The position numbers were made by a program, and so were the translations under genes. From assembly GCF_024790395.1 (NCBI RefSeq), contig NZ_JAJISC010000001.1, positions 310,001-374,000 of the forward strand: 64,000 nucleotides of DNA, written 5' to 3'. Positions 51,796-61,428 of this stretch are shown here, in pieces. The stretch is from Halomonas dongshanensis. GTDB taxonomy: Bacteria > Pseudomonadota > Gammaproteobacteria > Pseudomonadales > Halomonadaceae. Positions within the stretch are counted from its first letter, which is position 1; every line of letters starts with the position of its first letter. The notes below the pieces were generated by a model. It ran no database searches, had not been told where the DNA came from, and saw only the letters and a program-made list of their open reading frames with translations.

Positions 51796-52502
51796 TGCTC
51801 GCAATCGAAAAGCTCAACCAGTTCTACGGCGAAAGCCACACCCTGTGGGACCTGGATCTCGACGTACCCAAGGGCCAGTGCACCTGCGTGATGGGGCGCA
51901 ACGGTGTGGGCAAGACCACGCTGATGAAGGCCATCATGGGGGAGGTGGCGACCAAAAGCGGACAGATGCGCTACGCCAGCGCCAACGGCGAGGTGGAACT
52001 GACCCGCAAGGCCGTGGAAGCGCGCTCGCGTTTGGGGATAGGTTTCGTGCCCCAGGGGCGGCAGATCTTTCCGCTGCTCACCGTGGAGGAGAACCTGCGC
52101 ACCGGCCTTGCCGCACGCGGTGACGGGCTGAAGAAAATCCCTGAGCGTATTTACGAGCTTTTCCCCGTGCTCAAGGAGATGAAGCACCGCCGGGGCGGCG
52201 ATCTCTCCGGCGGCCAACAGCAACAGCTCGCCATCGGCCGCGCTTTGGTGATCGAACCCAAACTTCTGATTCTGGATGAGCCAGGAGAAGGGATTCAGCC
52301 CAACATCGTTGCCCAAATCGGTCAGGTCATCCGCCAACTGATCGAAGAGGACGGGCTCACGGTGCTGCTGGTCGAGCAGAAACTGCCCTTTGCACGCAAG
52401 TACGCCGACCGCTTCGTGATCATGGACCGCGGCCGCCCGGTGGCCGACGGCCCCATTAGTGATCTCACCGACCAACTGATCAAGCAGCACCTGACGGTGT
52501 GA
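51795..52502 (+). CDS. urtE: urea ABC transporter ATP-binding protein UrtE
   Basis: A 235-residue ABC ATPase of the LivF type, the last gene of the urea importer. It has Walker A GRNGVGKTTLMKAIMGE near residue 36, signature LSGGQQQQLAIGRALV near residue 137, Walker B LLILDEPGEGIQPNIVAQIG and switch region LLVEQKLPFARKYADR. The GEGIQPNI form after Walker B is UrtE-specific. A short hairpin (TGTGGCC/GGCCACA, 52518-52540) lies just downstream without a T-run. Confidence 0.95.
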   Translation: MLAIEKLNQFYGESHTLWDLDLDVPKGQCTCVMGRNGVGKTTLMKAIMGEVATKSGQMRYASANGEVELTRKAVEARSRLGIGFVPQGRQIFPLLTVEENLRTGLAARGDGLKKIPERIYELFPVLKEMKHRRGGDLSGGQQQQLAIGRALVIEPKLLILDEPGEGIQPNIVAQIGQVIRQLIEEDGLTVLLVEQKLPFARKYADRFVIMDRGRPVADGPISDLTDQLIKQHLTV

Positions 52503-52701
52503 GTTATCCATATAGGGTGTGGCCATCACCTTCGGCCACAAAGTGGGGCGGCGAGTACGCTGTTGGATTACTCGCGCTGTGGTTGGGAAATCCCGAGTAG
52601 CGTAGCGTGGCATAACGAGCCCTAGCGAGGCATCCGCGACGGCGGCGATAGCCGCCCAGGAGCAATCGGTTTCGCGGATGCTTTGCGGCCTACATCGGCG
52701 C
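52503..52701. repeat. structured intergenic region between urtE and the copper receptor
   Basis: No gene. The convergent gap contains several nested inverted repeats: TGTGGCC/GGCCACA (52518-52540), GCGAGTA/TACTCGC around 52553-52577, TACTCG/CGAGTA spanning a GGGAAATCCC core, and a strong outer stem GCATCCGCGA/TCGCGGATGC (52631-52640 with 52673-52682) enclosing GGCGGC-GATA-GCCGCC. It may be a terminator cluster for the convergent genes or a REP-like extragenic element. Confidence 0.5.
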
Positions 52702-54858
52702 TTAAAAACGCAGATCCGCGCGGGCCCAGACCATGCGGCCGGGCTCGTTGATGCCGGTTTCGAGATCGGCGGGGTAGCCGAAGGCTGAGTTACCGGCGAG
52801 GTTTAGGTGCTCGGTGTAGGTGGTGTCGAAGACGTTATCCACGCCCACGCTTAGGGTGAGGTAGCTCGTTGCTCGGTAGGCGCCGTTGAGCGAGAACACC
52901 CCGAAGCCCGACGTAGATTCGAGATCCTGACCCACTACGTTGCCCTTGTCGCGAGCAATACGGTTCTGGGCTGCCACGCCGCGCCAGAGCCCGCCGATGG
53001 AGTAGGCATCCTGCTCGAAGGTCAGGCCGAGGTTGGCTTCCAGCGGTGGGATCTGCGGCAGTGCTTCGTGATCGTCGCGGTTGCGTCCCCAGGCGTAGGC
53101 AAGCGAAGCATTGCCGACCCAACTGTCGCTGAACTGATAGCGAGCGCCTACTTCGGCACCGGCGATCTGAGCATCGACGTTACCGATCTGCGTGTCACCC
53201 ATGTTGGGGGCATAGTCGAAGAGGATGAAATCGTTGACTACGCCAGCATAGCCCGACACCCAAGCGTTAAGGCGCTCGGTCGTGTACTGGGCGCCGATAT
53301 CGAGTTGAGTGGTTTTTTCGGGCTGTACGCCGTCGAAGGCGTTTAAGCTGCCTTCCGGTCCGGGGTGGTAGACGCTCATCTCCCAGTAGTCGGGAAAGCG
53401 TTCTACGTAGCCAACACCGGTGTACCAGGTCACGGGAGTGCTTGCGAGATCCTGCTCGTAGCGTAGAAAGGCGCTGGGCAGGGTGTCGCGACGGGTCTGA
53501 CCGGCTGTGTCCGTGTTCAGGCTTTCGTCGCTGGCGCGGTAGCGGTCGAGCCGGGCGCCGCCGATGAGGCGGTCGCGCTCGCCGATAAAGCGGGTGACTT
53601 CGCTGAAGGCGCCGAACTGGGTCAGCTCGTAGTCGGGCTGCCAGTGGCTACCCTCCTCATTGCGGTGAACTTGACGCTCTGCATCCACCCCGGCGGTCCA
53701 GGTCGTGTTTTCCCACTCCCAGGTAGACGCGACACGCGCGCTTCGCGTACGGCGATCGACGCGCATGGCCATGCCCTCGCTCATATCCATGCCGCCGCCC
53801 ATGTCCATGCCACCGCCCATATCCATGCCGCCGCCCATATCCATACCGCCACCGTGGCCCATGTCCATGTGGCCGGGTTCGCGCAGGGTGAAGTCATCCA
53901 TGATGTGATCGGCGTAGGCGTAGTTGGCCTGCATTTCTAGCCGTTTCCAGTGTTCGCCCAGATTCTCGCGACGAAAGCGCAGGCCTACGGTTTCGCGCAA
54001 GAATTTGCTGCCATCCATGCTGCGGCCAGCGTAGCGCGCCTCGCCGTCGCCGCGCCCGGCGGTCAATTCGAACCAGGTATCTTCGTCAGGCGTCCAGCCG
54101 ATGGCCACGTCGCCGTTCCATTTGTCCCACTGCGAGGGCACGACGTTGCCATCGCCATCCTTGTAGTCGTTCGCTTCGGACTGGTTGCCGGTAAGGCGCA
54201 GATATCCCTCCTGGTTACCCACGGCAGCGTCGATACGCCGATCGAAGCGCCCGTAGGTGCCGGTCATGACGCTGGCGTCGATCCGTGTGCCTGGCTCCTC
54301 GAATTCTTCGGGCCCACGGTCGAAACGCACGGTGGCCGCCGAGGCGCCCGGCCCCCAGATGACCGACTGTGGCCCCTTGGTCACGGTGAGGCTGTCGTAA
54401 TTTTCCGGCGAGATATAGGAGGTTGGCGCGTCCATGCGCGCCGGGCAGGCGCCCAGCATCTGGCTACCGTTGGTCAATACGCGCAGACGCGAGCCGAACA
54501 TGCCACGAAACACCGGATCACCGTTGGTTCCGCCGTTACGGATGGCGGAGAAACCGGGGATGGTTTGTAAATAGTCGGCGCCGTCGCTCGCGGGTGCAGG
54601 CTGGCGAGGAATACGCGGGTCGGTCTCGACGGTGAGCGGTGAGGCGGTGGGCACACCCGTCACTACCAGCGTATCGAGGGTATGGCGATGGGCGTCAGGA
54701 AACGACGATTGGGCCATTGCTGAGTGAGCGAGCAGCGTCGAAGCCACTGCTACGCCGAGCGTCAAGACGCGTGGGTTAAAGCGCTGAGGTGGCGCGGACA
54801 TCGCGGCTTTCGAATAGACAGGCGCGACGACGCCATGCCCCTTTACGGAAATTGGCAC
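52702..54858 (-). CDS. oprC: TonB-dependent copper receptor (OprC/NosA type)
   Basis: A 718-residue outer-membrane receptor that imports copper using TonB energy. After a signal peptide (ending AHSAMA) comes a TonB-box-like LDTLVVTG, a plug domain (ADYLQTIPGFSAIRNGGTNGDPVFRGM) and a 22-strand barrel ending in the aromatic ARADLRF. The copper-site motif CxxxM is present as Cys138-Pro-Ala-Arg-Met142 in QMLGACPARMDAP, matching OprC. A low-complexity insertion at residues about 330-365 (repeats of GGGMDM plus GHMDMGHG) lies in a predicted surface loop. GTG is used because AAGGGAT precedes it. It is followed upstream by a His-rich DUF2946 gene on the same strand. Confidence 0.92.
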   Translation of the reverse strand: MPISVKGHGVVAPVYSKAAMSAPPQRFNPRVLTLGVAVASTLLAHSAMAQSSFPDAHRHTLDTLVVTGVPTASPLTVETDPRIPRQPAPASDGADYLQTIPGFSAIRNGGTNGDPVFRGMFGSRLRVLTNGSQMLGACPARMDAPTSYISPENYDSLTVTKGPQSVIWGPGASAATVRFDRGPEEFEEPGTRIDASVMTGTYGRFDRRIDAAVGNQEGYLRLTGNQSEANDYKDGDGNVVPSQWDKWNGDVAIGWTPDEDTWFELTAGRGDGEARYAGRSMDGSKFLRETVGLRFRRENLGEHWKRLEMQANYAYADHIMDDFTLREPGHMDMGHGGGMDMGGGMDMGGGMDMGGGMDMSEGMAMRVDRRTRSARVASTWEWENTTWTAGVDAERQVHRNEEGSHWQPDYELTQFGAFSEVTRFIGERDRLIGGARLDRYRASDESLNTDTAGQTRRDTLPSAFLRYEQDLASTPVTWYTGVGYVERFPDYWEMSVYHPGPEGSLNAFDGVQPEKTTQLDIGAQYTTERLNAWVSGYAGVVNDFILFDYAPNMGDTQIGNVDAQIAGAEVGARYQFSDSWVGNASLAYAWGRNRDDHEALPQIPPLEANLGLTFEQDAYSIGGLWRGVAAQNRIARDKGNVVGQDLESTSGFGVFSLNGAYRATSYLTLSVGVDNVFDTTYTEHLNLAGNSAFGYPADLETGINEPGRMVWARADLRF
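53780..53851 (-). repeat. 18-bp in-frame tandem repeat coding for GGGMDM units
   Basis: Four nearly identical 18-base units (plus-strand form CCCATATCCATGCCGCCG) lie in the copper receptor gene, with a partial fifth beyond. They keep the frame and add Met/Gly-rich hexapeptides. Copy number could change by slippage without breaking the protein. Confidence 0.85.
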
Positions 54859-54936
54859 GATGATCCCTTTCTTTTAGTTAAACGCGCGTTATCGGCAGAG
54901 GCGGTGCCTAGCCAAAACGCTTAGTGAATGTGGTCT

Positions 54937-55392
54937 TCAAGCGTTCAGAAAGGGCGGTGCACGAGGTCGGGCATGGGGGTAACGGTCGCCGGGGATAAAC
55001 GCTTTCGGCGAGTGCTTGCAAGGCGGCGCATCAAGCAGAAACGCCTGCCGGGCAATGGCGGGAAGCGATGCATGAGCGGTAGGAAACTGCTGCCAGAGCG
55101 AGCAGTAACCGCACTCGTGAAACCAAGTGAAGATAGCCGGTAGCGGCTCGGCCGTGCTGGTAGACGCTGAGGCGTGAACGTGATGATCATGCCCGTGGTG
55201 GTGATGTGCAGGCTGGTTTGCCTGGGCAGTGGCGTGGTGATGGCCGTGCGCCGCATGGTGATCGCTTGCTTGGAGCTGGGAGATGACCGGGCCCAACAGC
55301 AAAAGCCACATGGCCGCCATCGCCACCCAGAGTGCGGGGCGATACCACGAGGTAGTCGTGCAGCGTAGTGGAACGGTCGGTGGCAAGGGCAT
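54937..55392 (-). CDS. DUF2946 family His-rich protein
   Basis: A 151-residue protein of the DUF2946 type, often encoded beside copper TonB receptors. One membrane segment or signal anchor (LWVAMAAMWLLLLGPVISQL) is followed by a His-rich stretch (HHAAHGHHHA, HHHHGHDHHVH) and the conserved FTWFHECGYCSLWQQFP with a CxxC pair. The composition suggests metal binding in the periplasm, consistent with copper handling together with the receptor gene 78 bases downstream. The start is uncertain: ATG 55392 gives a sensible N-terminus, but its Shine-Dalgarno is weak and the frame is open 141 bases further upstream. Confidence 0.72.
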   Translation of the reverse strand: MPLPPTVPLRCTTTSWYRPALWVAMAAMWLLLLGPVISQLQASDHHAAHGHHHATAQANQPAHHHHGHDHHVHASASTSTAEPLPAIFTWFHECGYCSLWQQFPTAHASLPAIARQAFLLDAPPCKHSPKAFIPGDRYPHARPRAPPFLNA

Positions 55393-55538
55393 GACTACCA
55401 AGCAAAGACAGCGTAGGCTGATTGTGTGAGCACTATGATGGTAGCGAATTGTCGCTATGACGGCAGTGGTTTGGCTGCGGTCTTTTGCCACAGCGGGCGA
55501 AGTAAGCTGAGCAACGGCGACATTAGAATCCAAAGCAA

Positions 55539-55555
55539 TGCACCATATTGGTTCT
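55539..55555 (+). promoter_or_regulatory. NtrC-like enhancer box upstream of the urease operon
   Basis: TGCACCATATTGGTTCT matches the enteric NtrC site TGCACCATATTGGTGCA at 15 of 17 positions and lies about 120-135 bases before the sigma-54 core. A weaker second site with one good half (GGTGCG, ending 55586) is centred 31 bp away, close to the 32-bp spacing at urtA. The remainder of the 338-base gap before ureD shows no convincing gene. Confidence 0.68.
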
Positions 55556-55672
55556 TTTTAAGTTTAACTGGTGACTTTTTGGTGCGTGATCTGTGGCATA
55601 TGCGCACCTCTGACGCTTCCGTGCCACTAGAGATAGCCCGTGGTGCGGTTGTTGAGAGGGTGTTCACCATTT

Positions 55673-55688
55673 TGGCGCACTCCTTGCA
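55673..55688 (+). promoter_or_regulatory. sigma-54 promoter of ureDABCEFG
   Basis: TGGCGCACTCCTTGCA fits the -24/-12 consensus with the required 10-base spacing between GG and GC. The expected start point is about 33 bases before the ureD ATG. Confidence 0.82.
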
Positions 55689-55731
55689 TTTGAAGCGGTA
55701 ACTACTTTTAGCAAGGACGCGACCGCGTTTT

Positions 55732-56616
55732 ATGATCTTCTGCGATACCGCTACCCCCCCGATGGCGTCGGGCCACCGCTTCGATCAGAACCGCCACTGG
55801 GCGGCGCGGCTTTCGCTGCGCTTTGCTTATCGTCAGGGCGTTACACGGCTGGCACAGGCACGCCATCACGGGCCGCTGCGTGTCCAGCGGCCTTTTTATC
55901 CAGAAGGGTCTAGCGAAGCCTGTCATGTCTACGTTCTGCACCCGCCAGGAGGGCTGGTCAGCGGTGATGCACTGACGATTAGTGCCCATGTGGAAAGTGG
56001 CGCGCATGCCCTTTTGACGACGCCTGCGGCCAATAAGCTCTATAAAGCTGATAGCCAAGGTGTGGCCTGGACCCAACGCACGACGCTGACGGTGGAGGAG
56101 GGCGCGGTACTCGAGTGGTTGCCGCAAGAGACCATCGCCTTTGACGGCTCGAAAGGGGAGCAGCATACCGATATCGCACTATACGGCAGCGCTCGCTGCC
56201 TTGGATGGGAGGTCATGGCGCTGGGCCGTCCGGCCAGTGCGCTTCCTTTTGTTTCTGGTCGCATCGAGCAGCGCTTTCGTCTGACGCTCGATGGCAAGCC
56301 GCTATGGCTCGAACGCCAGCCGCTGGACCCGCAGCACCCACGCTTCATGGGCCGCTGGGGCCAGGGCGGGGCAAGTGTACAGGCCACGCTCTGGGCGGTA
56401 GGTCTTGCCGATACGTCTGCCGCCATCGAATCGCTGCGCGAACATTTGCCAGCCAATGCACGCTGGGCGGTCACCGCCCGCCACGGCGTTTTACTGCTGC
56501 GCTATTTGGGTAACGCACGCAACGAGGCCTGGGCGCTGTGCGAGCAGGCCTGGCGGCTTCTGCGCCCGTTGCTGATCGACCGCGAGGCGCACACGCCGCG
56601 TATCTGGTTGACCTGA
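55732..56616 (+). CDS. ureD: urease accessory protein UreD
   Basis: A 294-residue accessory protein that binds apo-urease and, with UreF and UreG, allows nickel insertion and lysine carbamylation. Typical segments are GVTRLAQARHHGPLRVQRPFYPEG near residue 36, HVYVLHPPGGLVSGDALTI near residue 65, LLTTPAANKLYKA near residue 88, and LEWLPQETIAFDGSKGEQ near residue 127. It is the first gene of the urease operon and lies directly behind a sigma-54 promoter. The AAGG upstream of the ATG is about 15 bases away, longer than usual, but no better start is visible. Confidence 0.93.
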   Translation: MIFCDTATPPMASGHRFDQNRHWAARLSLRFAYRQGVTRLAQARHHGPLRVQRPFYPEGSSEACHVYVLHPPGGLVSGDALTISAHVESGAHALLTTPAANKLYKADSQGVAWTQRTTLTVEEGAVLEWLPQETIAFDGSKGEQHTDIALYGSARCLGWEVMALGRPASALPFVSGRIEQRFRLTLDGKPLWLERQPLDPQHPRFMGRWGQGGASVQATLWAVGLADTSAAIESLREHLPANARWAVTARHGVLLLRYLGNARNEAWALCEQAWRLLRPLLIDREAHTPRIWLT

Positions 56617-56646
56617 CTGTTTATCGATTTTTGAGAGGATGTGCCC

Positions 56647-56949
56647 ATGGAACTGACCCCGAGAGACAAGGATAAGCTGTTGCTCTTCACCGCCGCGCAG
56701 CTGGCCGAGCGACGACGTGCTCGCGGCTTGAAGCTCAACTACCCGGAAGCGGTGGCGCTGATCAGCTTCGAGATCATGGAGGGTGCGCGCGATGGCCGAA
56801 GCGTCGCCGACCTCATGAGCTTCGGTCGCGAGATCCTGACGCGCGACGACGTGATGGAGGGAGTGGCCGAACTAGTCGACGAAGTGCAGGTGGAGGCGAC
56901 CTTCCCCGATGGCACCAAGCTCGTCACCGTGCATACGCCGATTGTGTGA
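56647..56949 (+). CDS. ureA: urease subunit gamma
   Basis: The 100-residue gamma subunit of the nickel urease, which hydrolyses urea to ammonia and carbamate. It opens with [39 protein letters not shown] and ends [17 protein letters not shown], both diagnostic. The ATG is chosen over an in-frame GTG 6 bases earlier because GAGAGG lies at the right distance. ureB follows after 44 bases. Confidence 0.97.
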   Translation: MELTPRDKDKLLLFTAAQLAERRRARGLKLNYPEAVALISFEIMEGARDGRSVADLMSFGREILTRDDVMEGVAELVDEVQVEATFPDGTKLVTVHTPIV

Positions 56950-56993
56950 GTCGTAAATAGTGAAGGGTGAATCGTAAACAACAGGAGCACGTC

Positions 56994-57319
56994 ATGATTC
57001 CGGGTGAGTACCAGCTGAAAGAGGGCGAGATCGAGCTTTGCGTGGGGCGCGAGCGGATCACGGTAGAGGTCGCTAACACCGGCGATAGGCCGATCCAGAT
57101 CGGCTCCCACTACCACTTTGCCGAGGCCAACCCGGCGTTGATCTTCGACCGTGAAAAGAGTCGTGGCTTTCGCCTCGACGTGGCAGCAGGCACGGCGATT
57201 CGCTTCGAACCCGGCCAAAGCCGCGAAGTGACGCTGATCCCCTTCGTCGGCAAACGCGCGATTTTTGGTTTTCGCGGTGACGTGATGGGGCCTCTGGATA
57301 GCGCAAAGGAAGACGATCA

Positions 57320-57323
<4 letters not shown>
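56994..57323 (+). CDS. ureB: urease subunit beta
   Basis: The 109-residue beta subunit. It starts [48 protein letters not shown] in overview, the UreB hallmark, and ends in GDVMGPLD with a short acidic tail. AGGAG precedes the ATG; an upstream ATG 27 bases earlier lacks conservation. The stop overlaps the ureC start (ATGA), so beta and alpha are translationally coupled. Confidence 0.97.
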
Positions 57324-59032
<1,709 letters not shown>

Positions 59033-59053
59033 CGGGGTCTCGCTGCAGGGGGC

Positions 59054-59150
59054 GCCGGGGGGAGGCCTACGAGAGGGCGCTGTGAATACGTCCCTGTACG
59101 CTACTTTTGCCATCCATGGCAAAAGACCCTCTCTACGGCCTACCCCCGGC
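59054..59150. repeat. REP-like palindromic element between ureC and ureE
   Basis: The 150-base gap in the urease operon is almost filled by a nested palindrome. Outer arms GCCGGGGGGAGGCCTACGAG and its near-complement ending TACCCCCGGC continue into GAGAGGG/CCCTCTC, and a perfect inner stem CTTTTGCCAT/ATGGCAAAAG (59104-59125) has a 2-base loop. The structure looks like a mobile repetitive extragenic palindrome rather than a simple terminator, as transcription must continue into ureEFG. Confidence 0.65.
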
Positions 59151-59182
59151 ATAGCCTTCACGGATCGCATAAGGAAGAGAAC

Positions 59183-59752
59183 ATGTTGAAACTGATAGAA
59201 CGCCTCGGCCCGGTCGACGAAAGCGCCGCCAGCGACACGCTAACGCTGCCCTTCGAGCTCCGCATTCGCGGGCGCCTGAAGGCTGAAAGCGATTCCGGAA
59301 AAGCCCTGGGGTTATTTCTCGATCGTGGCCCAGTGCTGCGCGACGGTGATGGCCTAAAGGCCGAGGATGGCACGGTAATACGGGTGCGCGCCGCCATCGA
59401 GCCGGTGGTTACCGCGCGCGTGGCCTCGGGCCTGCCGCTTGCGCGGCTCGCCTATCATTTGGGCAACCGCCACGTGCAGTTGGCGCTTGGCGAAGACGAA
59501 CGCGGCGGCTGGGTGCGCTTTCCGCCGGATCACGTACTCGAAGAGCTTGCTACGCTTCTGGGCGCTGCACTCGAACACCATAAAGGCACCTTCGACCCCG
59601 AGCCCGGCGCCTACCAGCAACTGGGCCACGCCCATGCTCACGGCCACGATCATCACAACGACGAAGATCAAGAGGTAGAACACACTCACGGTCATGCGCA
59701 CGATCACTCGCATGACCATCACCATGATCACACGCACTCCCATGGCCACTGA
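59183..59752 (+). CDS. ureE: urease accessory protein UreE (nickel metallochaperone)
   Basis: A 189-residue nickel-binding chaperone. The N-terminal domain (DTLTLPFELRIRGRLKAESDSGKALGLFLDRGPVLRDGD in overview) and the metal-binding domain with LAYHLGNRHVQLALGED, containing the conserved His at the dimer interface, are typical. The C-terminus from about residue 148 is an exceptionally His/Asp-rich tail ([27 protein letters not shown]) that can store several nickel ions. AAGGAAGAG lies before the ATG. The tail overlaps the ureF start by 11 bases. Confidence 0.95.
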   Translation: MLKLIERLGPVDESAASDTLTLPFELRIRGRLKAESDSGKALGLFLDRGPVLRDGDGLKAEDGTVIRVRAAIEPVVTARVASGLPLARLAYHLGNRHVQLALGEDERGGWVRFPPDHVLEELATLLGAALEHHKGTFDPEPGAYQQLGHAHAHGHDHHNDEDQEVEHTHGHAHDHSHDHHHDHTHSHGH

Positions 59753-60425
59753 GTCCCAAAGCGATCTGGCGCTTCTAGGGCTTATGCAGCTGATTAGCCC
59801 CGCGCTGCCCATTGGTGCTTTTGCCTTCTCCCAGGGGCTAGAGAGCGCATTCGAGCTGGGCTGGGTACGTGACGAGCAGAGCCTGGCCGAGTGGCTGTCA
59901 GGCGTGTTGGAAGACGGCCTTACCCGCTGCGAGCTACCGGTGCTGGCGCGGCTATATGCGGCGTTAGAGGCCGAACAGGCCGATGAGATAGAGATCTGGG
60001 ATAGCTGGCTTGCCGCCACCCGCGAAACCGCCGAACTCGCCAGTGAAGATGCCCGTCTTGGGGCGGCGCTCAAGCGACTGCTGCAAAGCTTGAAGCTGCT
60101 GAAAAGCGAGCACTTGCTGCCCGCGGAGCCTGGCTACGTCACGCTGTTTGCCTGTGCGGCGCATCTGCGCGGCGTAGGCACCCGCGCCACGCTATTGGGC
60201 TTTGCTTGGGCCTGGCTTGAGAATCAGCTGGCGGTGGCCTGCAAGGCGCTACCGCTAGGCCACACCAGCGCACAGCGGGTGATCGAAAAGCTGCGCCCCG
60301 CGCTCTCAGGCGCCGTGGATGAAGCGCTGGCGCTCGATGACGACGAGCTTGGCCCGATCCTTCCCGGCGTGGCGCTGGCCAGCGCTCTACACGAAACGCA
60401 GTATTCCCGACTGTTTAGAAGCTAA
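59742..60425 (+). CDS. ureF: urease accessory protein UreF
   Basis: A 227-residue helical accessory protein that bridges UreD and UreG on apo-urease. It shows [32 protein letters not shown] near the N-terminus and [21 protein letters not shown] near residue 180, the UreF conserved blocks. The ATG inside the ureE tail was chosen; an upstream in-frame ATG would translate the His-tail DNA in another frame and is not conserved. ureG follows after 23 bases. Confidence 0.94.
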   Translation: MATESQSDLALLGLMQLISPALPIGAFAFSQGLESAFELGWVRDEQSLAEWLSGVLEDGLTRCELPVLARLYAALEAEQADEIEIWDSWLAATRETAELASEDARLGAALKRLLQSLKLLKSEHLLPAEPGYVTLFACAAHLRGVGTRATLLGFAWAWLENQLAVACKALPLGHTSAQRVIEKLRPALSGAVDEALALDDDELGPILPGVALASALHETQYSRLFRS

Positions 60426-60448
60426 TCGACCGATATCAGGAGAACGAG

Positions 60449-61081
60449 ATGACACACTGTTTACGCGTTGGAGTGGGCGGCCCCGTAGGCTCTGGCAAAA
60501 CGGCGCTGCTGAAGCAGCTCTGCCTGGCCCTGCGCGATCATTACGACATTGCCGTGGTGACCAACGACATCTACACCCGTGAGGATGCCGACTTTCTGCT
60601 CAAACACGACGCCCTGGCGGCAGATCGTATCCTGGGGGTGGAAACCGGCGGCTGCCCGCATACAGCGATCCGCGAAGACGCTTCGATGAACCTGGCGGCC
60701 ATCGATGAGTTGCATGGCCGCCACCCGGGGCTCGAGCTGGTGCTGGTGGAGTCCGGCGGTGATAACCTCTCGGCCACCTTTAGCCCCGAGCTTTCCGATC
60801 TTACGCTCTACGTGATCGACGTTTCCGCAGGCGACAAGATTCCACGTAAGGGCGGGCCGGGCATCACCAAGTCGGATCTTTTGATCATCAACAAGATCGA
60901 TATCGCCGAGCAGGTGCACGCCTCCCTTGAGGTGATGGAGCGCGACTCGAAAAAGATGCGCGGTGAGCGCCCCTTCGTGTTCACCAACCTTTACGATGGC
61001 GTGGGGCTTGAGGAGATCATTCGCTTCATTCTGGATAAAGGCATGCTAGAAGAGCGACGCCCAAGCGCCGAAAACGCCTGA
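60449..61081 (+). CDS. ureG: urease accessory GTPase UreG
   Basis: A 210-residue SIMIBI GTPase that drives nickel delivery. It has the P-loop [14 protein letters not shown] at residue 8, the switch region [16 protein letters not shown], the metal-binding [14 protein letters not shown] (CPH motif) near residue 67, [40 protein letters not shown] in overview and the guanine-specific NKID near residue 150. AGGAGA lies before the ATG. It is the last gene of ureDABCEFG; no nickel importer gene follows. Confidence 0.97.
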   Translation: MTHCLRVGVGGPVGSGKTALLKQLCLALRDHYDIAVVTNDIYTREDADFLLKHDALAADRILGVETGGCPHTAIREDASMNLAAIDELHGRHPGLELVLVESGGDNLSATFSPELSDLTLYVIDVSAGDKIPRKGGPGITKSDLLIINKIDIAEQVHASLEVMERDSKKMRGERPFVFTNLYDGVGLEEIIRFILDKGMLEERRPSAENA

Positions 61082-61134
61082 TGGCTATGGCATGAAGTGG
61101 CTAGAAAGCGGGGAAAGCGTTGTCTGGGGCAGGG

Positions 61135-61171
61135 GGCCAGCAAGAGACCAGTCAAAAAGGTCGCCCTGGCC
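61135..61171 (+). terminator. hairpin downstream of ureG
   Basis: GGCCAG/CTGGCC encloses a second stem GACC/GGTC. It is 53 bases after the ureG stop and lacks a clean T-run, so termination is possible but uncertain. The rest of the 347-base gap to the next gene shows no convincing gene. Confidence 0.4.
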
Positions 61172-61387
61172 TAGGCGGTAAGCGGCCAAGGCAACCAAAC
61201 CCGTGGCGAGCATCCTGCTCGTAGCGGGCCCCCTTGGCCCCCACAGGTGGCACAGTGAACCTGAAATCAAATTCGTACCTTAACTCATGTTATCCAGAGC
61301 GCTTAAGGAACGAAAATATATTGGTATGTAACAAATTGTTTTGAGGGCGCTTTTATCGCCCCATAAATTCTACTGAAACGATCCCGC

Positions 61388-61424
61388 GTTGGGCGTGCAC
61401 ATACTGTGTTAGTGCGCGCCCGAC
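61388..61424 (-). terminator. 13-bp hairpin after the truncated dehydratase
   Basis: GTTGGGCGTGCAC pairs with GTGCGCGCCCGAC (two G-T pairs) around an 11-base loop, just beyond the stop of the minus-strand pseudogene. No T-tract follows. Confidence 0.5.
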
Positions 61425-61428
61425 GTGC

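Noticed and set aside
53780-53851. Tandem repeat considered as a CRISPR array
   Set aside because: Units are contiguous with no spacers, keep an open frame and encode GGGMDM within a receptor gene.
53644-53940. Plus-strand frame rich in HAHIHAAAH repeats opposite the copper receptor
   Set aside because: It is the complement of the methionine-rich repeat; the receptor frame on the other strand has clear homology.
55426-55701. 91-codon plus-strand frame before ureD
   Set aside because: It covers the NtrC box and sigma-54 promoter of the urease operon and has no homology that I can recognise.
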